A stretch of DNA of 64,000 bases from Cruorifilaria tuberocauda (Eukaryota > Nematoda > Chromadorea > Rhabditida > Onchocercidae). The notes under the pieces were generated by a model. The model ran no database searches. It was not told where the DNA came from and saw only the letters and a list, made by a program, of their open reading frames with translations. The stretch covers positions 1-64,000 of the forward strand of contig JABVXU010000315.1 of NCBI GenBank assembly GCA_013365365.1, read 5' to 3'. The position numbers and the translations under genes are program-made. The stretch's first letter is position 1. The number at the start of each line of letters is the position of its first letter. Of the stretch, positions 53,753 through 64,000 are shown in pieces.

Positions 53753-56700
53753 TTAAGAGTCCTGCAAAGAAACTATTTCTTCCCTAAGTGCACTGATAAT
53801 TTCTTCGGACCATTCTTCACGAATTTCATCCCAGACTACTTCCACATGTTTTGAATCATCTGCTATTGACATCAATGTGACCTCACCACTAAACATTTCT
53901 ATACCATCCTGAAACGAACTTCTCGTATAAATGCTTCGGAAAAACTGCGATATTTTTAAACAACTAAAGTCTGAGAAAATCACTCACTTCTTTCACTAGC
54001 AAATTAGGATCGTATGTTTTCAATTTAGCAGCAAAAATTTTCCAATTTACATGATCGACTTCCACAGTTTCGCTAAAAGCAATAGTATGCAGGCATTTTC
54101 CTAAATGCCGCGCTGCTGCTTCTGGTGTCATAATTTCCAACTGATTTGTCTTGAAAAAAAATAATTAAAACATACAAAAACAACTGACACCATCTAATCT
54201 AAAGCTGCTAAAAATTATTTAATTTTTAATCTATCTATTGGAAAAAAGAACCTGTTTATCCATAGTTAAGTAAGCACGGAAAGGGCAAAAGCGTTTGCTC
54301 GGTGTCGGATCCAAACTAATACAGCGATCTATTATTTGCACGGGAATATTCAAGCATACATTTAAAGGAGTTTCAATTACAACCGTTTCACCATTTGCCG
54401 GTTTAAATACCCTTAAGTTAAATTCCTGGAAAAAAATATTGTGAACGATATTAAAGCAAGAGAAAGCAGAATGTCCAACAGTAATAAAATAATTGTTGAA
54501 ATCTAACTTTCTCCACTTTTTCTTTCAAAAATTCCATTTTTGCGTCTTCACCATGAACAAACATAACATTTCTTGGCTGACAATCACGAATAAGCTGAAA
54601 TAAATAACGATGTCTTAGAAAATTAGTCACAAGAAATTTAAGTAAAAAAGATAGCAAACAATTTTGTATTTGAATGTAATTGTACCAAATGTTAAAGCCC
54701 TCAATACTTGAAAAATGATATAATTTACAGATAATTCCCCCAAGATCAAATGCTCCACCTGCATAATGCCTTTAGCGTCAGCATGAGCACTGAATGACAT
54801 ATATTCGACTCCCAAATTGATTTCTCTCTGGAATAACATGAAATTAATTACCGAAATGGTAAATATTTAGAAATAATATATCTCGATTACCATTCTCCCA
54901 GCGATTTCAATTTTTTTCATTCCAGAAATCACTTTCGCTCCAACCGTATTAGCAACACAAAAACCAGGCATAATAATTAAATTTTTCTCATCCGAACACC
55001 ACTTTGTGAAAACTCGTAAAGACTGTCCACCATGCAACATGCCTGCAACAATGGATATATAGATGTAATGAACATTCAAAGAAATCTTCCTTATAAAAGG
55101 ACTGCTGAATGTTCAGGTAGTCAAGAAAATTTTCCCCTATACTGCGGTTACGAAATACATACCAGGAGTGCTGAAAAGTACCATTGGACCGGGACTGTCA
55201 ATATAAGACTGTTCGAAAGGCCTAATATGTTTAAAATCAAACATATTTCGCTCAACAAATGTCCTCTTGATTTTTTCATTTGTCCAACTAATGAATAAGC
55301 GATAATACTGAAAAAAGAGGCAAACAAATTCAATAAAACAAGTTCTAAATTCATTCCTCCAAAAACATACTATGTCAAAATTTGATGATGCATTAACATC
55401 TTTAATGGAAACAAAATATTCGATTTCGACTGGTATTAACGCAATAGATTGCAACAGAAGAAAAAACGTACTTGATTAGCTTTTTCTGCTAATCCCTGCG
55501 AGAAAAATATTGGATACTTCAAATTCATCCGCTCCCAATATGATTCCAATAAAATACACAATTCTTGTGCACGTCCAAGAGCAAAAACAGGAATCAAGAC
55601 CTTAAACTTAGTTCAGTGATCATCAGAAGTGTCAAAAGAAAATAAAACAAACGATTCTTCATCATTACAAGTAGTTTGTGGACAGTAAGGATAAGAGAAA
55701 ATAACCTTTCCACCATTCGACACAGTGTCATGAACTTTTTTCAGAAAATCTCGCTCACGAGCACGTTTTGAATCTCTTATGGTTGTCGCGTAAGTACTTT
55801 CTGATATTAGTATGTCAGGTTTGAGACCAGGTTCGACACGCGCAGCACCCAAATGTCGATCAGGCGTTGTATTAAAATCTCCTTAAAAAAAAACTAAATA
55901 CAGCTATTTAATTTTGAAAACGCATAACTTCTGCTTCAGAAAACAAAACTGTGTCTAGTAACTGTTGAAAAAAGGAACGAAAATACCAAAAATATGCATA
56001 TTTGACATTCTACGTCGAGTTAATACTATAACACACCTGTATATAAAACGCTTTCAGAGCCAACCATAATTTGAAACATCGCAGCACCAAGTACATGACC
56101 CGCATAAAAAGCTCGTATCGATAATTCATTATCTACATCGATTTTTTCATGTATATTTATTGCAATTACCTATAACCCAAAATTCAGCACTGTTCCGAAA
56201 AAATTTAAGGAAAATGAAGCAAGGAACTAAATAAAACCTTTTTCATACAGTTTTTGATCATTTGAGAAGTAAAAAAATTCTTTTCTCCTTTAAATTCAGT
56301 CTGAACTTTGCGATAGTCCTCCTGAAATCACTATCAAATATATTTAATATAAAAGACGAATCACACGGAGATTTAACAGCTAAGTAAGATCAATTCGTGC
56401 AAAACCTTCCTTTCCAGATTGAGAAGTGGTATTAAATACGAAAACAGAAGGAAGCTACCGTTAAATTATGGTATGTAATTTAAGGAATCACAGATCTGAA
56501 AAGTAACTAGTATGAAAATATTACCAATAACACAGGTGCAATGGCTTTGGTCGGATACGTCATGTAAATCGGCCCATCGTAGCCAATAACTTCACTCATA
56601 TGAGGAAGTGAGCCACAATGATCCAGATGAAAGTGAGTTATGATGACACAATCAACGAATTCTGTTAAGGACGCACCACCACTAATGAAACTAAAATATG

Positions 56701-57266
56701 TGTGTATACAGAATAAACATATACAGAATAAAACAGTATATCGTATCAGCGGCGAATAAATTGCGGAATGGAACAGTTCTTCCACCAAATGAATTTCTAA
56801 GCTGATCTAAAAATCATAATTATTTGTAACTTCGGAAGTTCCATGTAAGAAAAAGGTCGATGTTTTTTCAAATGACCCAAGAAATACAGATTAAAATCTC
56901 CAAAATAAACTTAGCAAACTAACGAGAAATCAGGAAATCGTCGTTCATCGGAATAACCCATATGCATGCCACAATCAAGCATTACATTCTTACCACCAAT
57001 GGATACCAAAATACAGCTTCTACCAACGTCTCGCCCCGCACCAAGAGGAACAATCTTTAATGAATCTTACCCAAAGTTTGCTGATGGAGTCCAAACTAAG
57101 TTTCGTAAAAAACTGTTTAGGCTTGTAAATTAAGAAATTTCAATAATCTGCCGGCTAATTTTGATAAGCAAGAGATTAAATGATGGTTGAATATACTAGA
57201 AGTGTCAAAGCAAGTCAAGAAATAAATTAGTGGTAAGTTACTGCTGCTTACCTTAATTTCGGGCAT
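53753..57266 (-). CDS. INTS11: Integrator complex subunit 11 (RNA endonuclease)
   Basis: Predicted 592-residue catalytic subunit of Integrator, which cleaves snRNA 3' ends and attenuated mRNA transcripts in the nucleus. Exons in coding order: 57266-57252, 57054-56924, 56690-56525, 56321-56238, 56169-56037, 55881-55706, 55600-55472, 55307-55163, 55042-54891, 54827-54759, 54594-54508, 54425-54252, 54149-53988, 53908-53753; all phases agree. The metallo-beta-lactamase domain begins with [13 protein letters not shown] and carries the zinc motif HFHLDH at 68-73. The beta-CASP region contains [15 protein letters not shown], with its conserved Glu at about 204, [10 protein letters not shown] and [27 protein letters not shown] and a less conserved C-terminal domain follow. 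Human INTS11 is 600 residues with the same spacing of the HxHxDH motif. It is distinguished from CPSF73 by these segments, which match INTS11. The five-codon first exon is supported by MPEIK, matching human MPEIR. Confidence 0.97.
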
Positions 57267-59431
57267 TGCTGACAATCAGACGCTAGTTTCCCGCATATAA
57301 CAGCATTCAACTCCACAACAGAACATGATTTGATAAATCGGAACGATTCCTATCAATAATTATCAATAATTTTAGCGGTTAATATCAAAATTTTTGCAAT
57401 TTAATTCGCAATTATCCTTATTTTAAATTATAGAATACAACGCAAAGAACTTTTAAAGATAGTGATTAAAAAATCAACGATCTCTCACAAAAGATAACCA
57501 AAACACTCAATGGCGAATTCCGAGATACGGAAAAAGTAAGGGAAATAATTAGTTTTGTTTGCAAATTTAGCAAGACTCTCAACCATTGCTCATTGATTAA
57601 TGAACATATGCTCAATTGCCTGGAACAATTCGAGTCGATCTTTGCCATCTCTTCAGCGACATAATGCTTTTCATGCATTTTTAGTCACTGCAAAACATAA
57701 ATCTTTGGTAACATTTTATACATTCTGTTATTTTCTGCCTCTCTCGAATTCTCCACTTGTTTTTTAGATCTTTTTTCTCATCGCATACAGCACACCTAAA
57801 CGAAACATCTAAATAACACCCTAGTTCTCCCCACGAATACCATCCTCCAATCCAAACCGAAACGCCATTTTATGCAACGAACTGTGAAACGAAAGTGAAG
57901 GTCAAGTATCTACGACAGGTCAAAGTAACTCTCACTCTGAATTTCCATGGTTGGCATTTCGCATGATTTCACTCCGTAATATGTCATAATTCAGTTCATT
58001 ATCTCCAGCCATTTCTGTTTAAATCGTTTCAGATACTGGATCATGATCACCCAGGTGATTTTTCTTAATATTGCAGGAGTTTCGGATTACGAGTTAGCAT
58101 AATTTTTAGGTACTACCCGATTGCTAACAGTTCGATTTTCTGCACTAAATTTCATCTATTGCAGAGTAAGACTGGAAGAGAAGTACAATACTTTACTTGA
58201 TATGGAACACATACAAGTGCGTATATGTACATTTTGACGATAAATAAATGTGGTAGCAAAATGAAAAACATTTACAGTAAGAGAACATTGCGAAAAAGAC
58301 GGAAGAAATAATTGATGTGCTATTTTTAAAAACTCCATATCATTATTAAAGGTTTCAGGATAAATCTGGTCTGATTAAGGCTAAAGAATATAGAACAATT
58401 CTTATGAAACGGAGACTCTCAAATAGTAATATATTGTCCATATAAAAGAGAACCTAGGCTAAAGACAAAAATTGATAAAAGTAAATTTTAGTAAAAAAGA
58501 ATTGATGTCTTTTTCAAATGCCGAAAAATAAGAAAGAATTGAGCATGAATTCATCTTCCCAAGAGTTCCTTTTCAAATAATTTCAAAAGAAATCGGATAG
58601 GGATGCGGTTTTTTACAATTACATTTTGATCACTGTTACTAAAATTATGAAACGCAATCGGTTAGTACAATCGGCCGCAGTTCAATAATGCAGGATTCAG
58701 TTATTTCATCACAAAACCACCTTCATCACTGAAATAATTTTTTCTAATTAATTTGTCAATAATTTGATGATGTCATGAGAAGTGAAAATGAATCAATCAA
58801 TCTAGCAATGTATTCATAAATTCTAAAAAGATAAATGTCATTTTTTACACCTATTCCATTTTTTTAAATTTTTACTGCAAATTTATATATTGAATGGGTA
58901 AATTTGAATTATTTATAGATTAAAAATAAATTTGTTTGCTTTTAGTCTTCGCGTAATACGTATCACTTTTCATCTCCTTGCTTTTTTCATTTAGAATTAT
59001 CTTGATGTTTATAATTTTGCCAATTGTAGCTTGGTAAATTCCTTGCGTTAAACTGTTTGAAGCAGCGGAAATGAGGGAAAAAAGAAAATTTTAATATGAT
59101 TTATTAAAATTTCGTTTTTGGTGATAATAATAGCAAGATTAGATAAGCTTACTCCCAACTTCTTCCAAATTTTAAATCACTCCATACTTTCGGTTCACGC
59201 AAATCGTAGCAGTCTGTGTGCAGTTGACACTTTTTTCGTCTAAAAATGATCCTAACAGTCATTTGTACACCGAAAAAATCTATAATATTGAAAAACCATT
59301 CTTGTTGTGCTTTGGTAATTATTACACATATTTGTTGAAGTTAGTGCTTTCATCTTTGTTTATTAGAAGTATAGAATTGTAAGCCGAATTAAGGCTTTTT
59401 ATAATGCTATTTCAGTTACTTCCGTGGTAAC
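57267..59431. other. Upstream region of INTS11
   Basis: Lies between the INTS11 start and the stop of the next minus-strand gene. An acceptor-like TTGATAG near 57344 could take a spliced leader for INTS11. A minus-strand frame at 57466-57678 starts just after a TTTGCAG acceptor but has no recognised domain and no good donor. Nothing else was identified. Confidence 0.5.
59359..59364 (-). promoter_or_regulatory. Candidate poly(A) signal of Ser/Thr-rich secreted gene
   Basis: Minus-strand AATAAA about 68 bp beyond the stop codon at 59432. The distance suits a short 3' UTR. Confidence 0.4.
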
Positions 59432-60247
59432 TCACAGCCCATCAGTTTTTTCATAGATGGCGCTACTCTCTGCCTCACCTCGGGTACCGGTCGATTGTCG
59501 AACTGTTGAAGTTGTTGACGGTTGCTGCAATGCTATCTCTTCTTGCGATGGTACAGTTACATCTTTGATATCATGATAATCCATGGATGTCCTTATCGCG
59601 GATACATTCATCGATGAAGCGATATTCCAGGACGTTGAAGTGAAGTTAAATTCATCTTCAATCGCTGCCACCGTCGTGCGATCTTTAATACTATCATCAA
59701 TAATTTCTAAACTTCCTGTATTCCTCTCCAGACGATTGGAATTTTCTTGCGCAGATGCAAATTCCGACGGTTCGGTAATTTTCTTTCCTTCCATAACTGA
59801 TATAGTTTCATTTACAGTTGTCACTGTCATTTCTAAACTGTCCGATTCAGTTACCTCATGTTCTATTGTATATTTCGTCACTGCCATCTGAAATTAATGA
59901 TAAGCAAAAACTTCAAATTGTCAAAATGTTAGAAACTCTGAAATGTTTAAATCTTGAACTTTCTCAAATTTCCGTTTCACCTGTTGTTAGTTTATCCATC
60001 TTACTTATTTCCTTCTCAATACATTGTCTATAATCTATCTATTAAGAAATTCGACTAGGCCAGTTTTTTATGCGAATCTGAAACCAAAATGTTTTCTAAT
60101 GTAAAATTCATGATGAAAATAATAATATACTAAATGGCACGTGGAAAAACAGGAAAACGAGCTTACGTCATTTGTAGTCAACGGCGATGTTGAAAGTGAC
60201 GTAACGTGAAGTAGGACGATTAAAAACGAATAGTTTATTTGATTCAT
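59432..60247 (-). CDS. Ser/Thr-rich secreted protein, two exons
   Basis: Predicted 178-residue secreted protein without recognised family. Exon 1 is 60247-60167 (27 codons) and exon 2 is 59887-59432; the donor is GTAAGC, the acceptor TTTCAG, and the phase is 0. Residues 1-20 form a signal peptide (NYSFLIVLLHVTSL). The rest is acidic and rich in Ser, Thr and Glu, contains no cysteine, and has three N-glycosylation sequons at about Asn 53, 108 and 121. It may be heavily glycosylated or intrinsically disordered. An acceptor TTGCAG lies about 27 bp upstream of the start codon, as expected for a spliced-leader gene. Exon 2 also begins with ATG, so a shorter form without a signal peptide cannot be excluded. 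The 152-codon open second exon is the longest open frame in the window. Confidence 0.62.
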
Positions 60248-63200
60248 CTTTTATGGAATGTCAAAATCTTCCACCTGCAAGTTGTAACGTGTAATAAGCA
60301 TTGACATAAATAATTGCTGAAATGATTTCATAAAATTTACGACATTCTCGAGAATCTGAATCAAGATTTGGAAATAACTGAAGAGAGAAAAGTAGCGGGA
60401 GGAGTTTTCACCATTTGAGTAATATCAAATGACAATATCAGGAAATATTTGCACAAGCAAGAAGATTAAAAAACCGCGCAGAATTATGATCCACTTAATC
60501 AGCTTTAATTGGGCATAACATGTACAAAAATACTTGCCGCCTAATATAATTTAGATTTGAAATTTGATAATATTTACATTAGAAATAGACAATTAGATCT
60601 TTTAATAGAATCATGATCATATTCAACTAGAATGTAAGTGGGCGATAAAGTGATAATCAATCCTTCCCGTTGATCGGATAAATGTCATTCTACTATCTTC
60701 AAGAATAGTTAAAATTATATCCGATCCTGACGTTTATTATTAATCTCTTTGATAAGCTAAATTTCACTTTAAGAATTAATATCTCATGATGCAGTTATTT
60801 ACTTGAAGTTTCGTTATGCTTTAAATTTTTGGAGTAATTATTATTAAACTAATATATTGTATTTATGCTAATGCATTATTTTTTTGTTAAATCTGCAGGT
60901 ATATTTTGAAATTAGTCAGTAGGAAATGATTTTAAAGATAAAAATAGGGAAAGGATTTTTAGTCCATGAGCTAATTAATCCTATAGAGAAGACAAATGGA
61001 ATAACTATTATCACAGATTTAATTTAAAAAATATATATGCGTTGAAACCTGAATGGAATACTTATATACGTAGCATATTGGCTTATCTTTAAATTAAATC
61101 AACAGCAAAACCTGTGTTATCGCTTCTTCAAGCTTAAATTTGATTACAACAAAAGCTTTTGAAAAAATGTTTGAATGTTTTAGGAAATTACTGGTAAGTT
61201 TTTTAAATCTTTTTCAAAATAAGCAAAATTGATGTATTGCTGACATTTTAAAAGTTTTCAGCTTCCATCGTCTCAAAATTATGTCAGAAATAATTAGCAA
61301 CAACGAACATGAATGTGAACCAATCAAAAATAATTGTATTAAAAATTTCATAAGTTAAAATCTGCAACAAATGAAATGTTTTTTTTTTAATTTTAGAATT
61401 TTGCTTATTATTATTATCATTGTTAAACTAATATACTATATTTATCGCAGTATTTTTATCTGAAAAAAACATAAGGAATCGATTTTGAATCATAGATAGC
61501 ATCGTAAAGATAAGAGAAAATGAACTAATCAGACTGATAGATTGATATAGAATAAAGCATAGCAGATAATTGAATAATTTCTTTAATTCCTGTTAACATT
61601 TAATGTTTTGAAGTAATAAGTCAGTTTTTTTCATAGCATTCGTTTTTATGATCATTGAATTATTCCGTTGATTACATAAAAGTTTTCCTTCGTTAATTTT
61701 AATATTAGAATTTGTAAATCATTTGAAAATTGCGAAGTCATCAACGATTATTTTCGTGAATAAATTGAAAGCATTTCAATGCATGCCACGAGATAAGTGC
61801 TTCTTATCTCTGAATTAAACTTGAATATAAAGCTTCAAAATGAGAATTGTCCGGGACTGATTAGATTTGCAATTTTTGCAAGATATCTTTTGTAGCTAAC
61901 TAACAAAGTTTCTGTTTAAAATCTCGAACATTTCTTTGAAATTCAAAAATAAAAGTTTTAAAAAATATAGAAAATTTAAAATATCCAAAAAAGAAATGCA
62001 TGTATTTGTATAGCTGAAAATCACCGGTTCTGTTTTTTCAGCACAATTTATTTTTCCATTTTCATATTTCATTCCAAAGAGTTTCAAAAAAAAACTTCTT
62101 TGGAATCTCATTAATGTTTACTACACTCTAAATTCATGCGCTCTCAATCTTTAAAAGTATTTTGCTAAATTTTTATCAGCTTTACCATCTATACATATGA
62201 TTTAATGCTACAAATAGTTCAATTATTTATCCTTTAATTTTAATTATTGAATTGACATAAAAGTATACACAAATTTTCGGTTAAAAATTTCAAAGCGTCA
62301 AAATAACAATATACTTACATCATTTACTCTAAAATTTTATAGAAAAAACCAATATGCACACACGGATTATTTAATTTTATCAATTCAATGCTCATAAAGA
62401 GTACTGAGATTCTCCGGAAATTGTTAGAAGCAACGTGATAGTACCACGTTAATAACAATTTGAAATTAATTCCCGAAGCTTGAGTTATAAATAAATATAA
62501 GAAAAATATTTGAAGTTTAAATGTATAAAACTTATAAAGCGATCAAAATTAAACGTGTAAAATACTGGAATGTTACAGTTTAATCAAAAACCGCGGGAAT
62601 TTCCCGGTGCGATTTGTGAAACTAATGAAACTAATGAACAATCAGTGAAGAAAAGATTTGCAACAGAATTGGAACACTTTCATACATAGAAAACAGATTA
62701 CTGTTTGGAAAAAAGAAAAGAAAAATTAAATAAAGATTTTTTTTGACATACTTTTGAAAAAAAATTTTTTTGTTCTGAAAAACTATTCATCACCTCAGAT
62801 ATATCATTCATTTCATGGAAATCTATGTTAATTTCATCTTTCTTACACTAAATTATCGTTTATTCATTAAGAAAAAAACAATAAAAAGTAGAAGAAGTTG
62901 AATTAACAAATATCGATGAAATAAATCAAAAGTATATCAGAGGACTGAAATTGGTCGTATCAAATTTGACCTAATCTAATTGAAATAAAAAATAAAGTTT
63001 CTTTTTCAATGTGTCGAATTAATCGAATTCCTACTTATTCTTCACATTCACTTCTTTGTACTTACAAATATCTTTACAAAAGAAAGGAAAATTAAGTGAC
63101 ATCAGTGAACGATAATATCATACGAATAGCAATAATAATCCGCGAACTGCCAATCATCTATCAGGAGAATATCTTACTTAATTTGACATTTCATTTTATT

Positions 63201-64000
63201 TATCACATTACTTATCACATAAGATGTACATCTTACTATCCATTAGCTTTCTAATTAAAATTCAGCTTATACGATGGTAAAGCTAACAGAGACATTAAAT
63301 TTTATCTCAGATTTCATAGTATTTAGGCAATATTAAATAGGTGTACCAAAGTTCGAACAACTTCGATTTGCTTTAATAATTGGAAGATTTGAGTGCTAAA
63401 GATTACTGTTAACAACAAAGTTTAACTTATGATGAGAAAAGTCGAGATTGAAGTTTCACAATTCAATATTCTTACTTATTATTAGCCTTATTTTTTCAGA
63501 AGGATGAATTTTCAATGTAATTAAATTGGTCCCTGTTTTTTCAGTTTTTTAAATTTTGCGATAATGAAGGTAAGATTTCAATTCTTGAAAGCATTGAAAA
63601 TACTGAGCTTTTAATATACTCCTTATCAGTGTTTCGTCGATATAAATTTGACTATATGTATAAGCAAATAAGCAATGGTACATTTTTGTTATGAGGAAAT
63701 TCAAGCGATCAAGATGAAATAATATTAAATTACTGGCGATATTGCACATTAATTCGGTTCTTCCTAACTGTTGGAATCATTTTGATAGTTGTTTCAGTCC
63801 TTTTGTGGATTATATTTAATCCAATATTTTAATTTCTTACTTAATTAAAAACTAATGTCGTCAATAATGAAGTAATCGATATAAAGGTGTTGTTTTCAAT
63901 AGATCATTTAATTAATTAGAGCAAAACAGAATTGATATTTTAAAACAATTAGTAAAAAAAAAATTTCTTCATACATATTCTTTACAGCATAATTTTTTCA
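60248..64000. other. No gene recognised
   Basis: AT-rich sequence without recognised exons on either strand. Short frames at 61896-62111 and 63549-63749 have strongly biased, hydrophobic composition and no domain. It may contain the promoter of the minus-strand secreted gene at its left edge and distal sequence of a gene outside the window. Confidence 0.5.

Noticed and set aside
57466..57678. 70-codon minus-strand frame just after a TTTGCAG acceptor, upstream of INTS11
   Set aside because: No recognised domain and no plausible donor joining it to INTS11. It may only be 5' UTR or outron sequence.
59583..59891. 102-codon plus-strand frame
   Set aside because: Antisense shadow of the minus-strand secreted gene exon.

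Overview
The window is AT-rich nuclear DNA from a eukaryote. The introns carry short polypyrimidine acceptors (mostly TTTTCAG or TTTTAG) and GTAAG-type donors, and several first coding exons sit just below an acceptor with no coding exon upstream, as expected for spliced-leader addition. Protein similarity and the mix of small and multi-kilobase introns suggest a nematode, probably a clade III (filarial or other spirurid) species. The species is an inference. There are no prokaryotic features. Because the genes are split, most long open frames are single exons or chance. I rebuilt seven gene models by joining exons whose phases agree.

Layout. (1) 2130-26621, plus strand: a 20-exon, 1081-residue Cas-family (p130Cas/BCAR1-like) scaffold with an N-terminal SH3 domain, a helical bundle and a FAT-like C-terminus. 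One of its introns is 9.3 kb. (2) 28338-31306, minus: a 9-exon homologue of AAGAB (p34, an adaptin-assembly chaperone). (3) 32001-35917, plus: a 12-exon ATG14/Barkor (EPG-8) autophagy subunit, divergent from AAGAB across about 0.7 kb. (4) 35918-46562: a gene-poor 10.6 kb stretch. (5) 46563-53230, minus: PPIL4, a cyclophilin-RRM protein with an RS-like tail. Its 2.8 kb intron 10 holds an opposite-strand, 3-exon gene for a small secreted six-cysteine protein (48072-49038). (6) 53753-57266, minus: INTS11, the Integrator endonuclease, 14 exons, in tandem upstream of PPIL4 with 522 bp between the coding regions. (7) 59432-60247, minus: a 2-exon, cysteine-free, Ser/Thr-rich protein with a signal peptide. 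(8) 60248-64000: nothing recognised.

The genes do not form one pathway. AAGAB and ATG14 both act in membrane traffic and share an intergenic region that may be a bidirectional promoter. INTS11 and PPIL4 both act in nuclear RNA metabolism and could be co-transcribed. The two secreted proteins are unrecognised and may be lineage-specific. The observations I rate highest are the Cas-like protein without any YxxP substrate motif, the nested secreted cysteine-rich gene, and a long imperfect hairpin in the same PPIL4 intron. Exon borders are read by eye and need transcript support.
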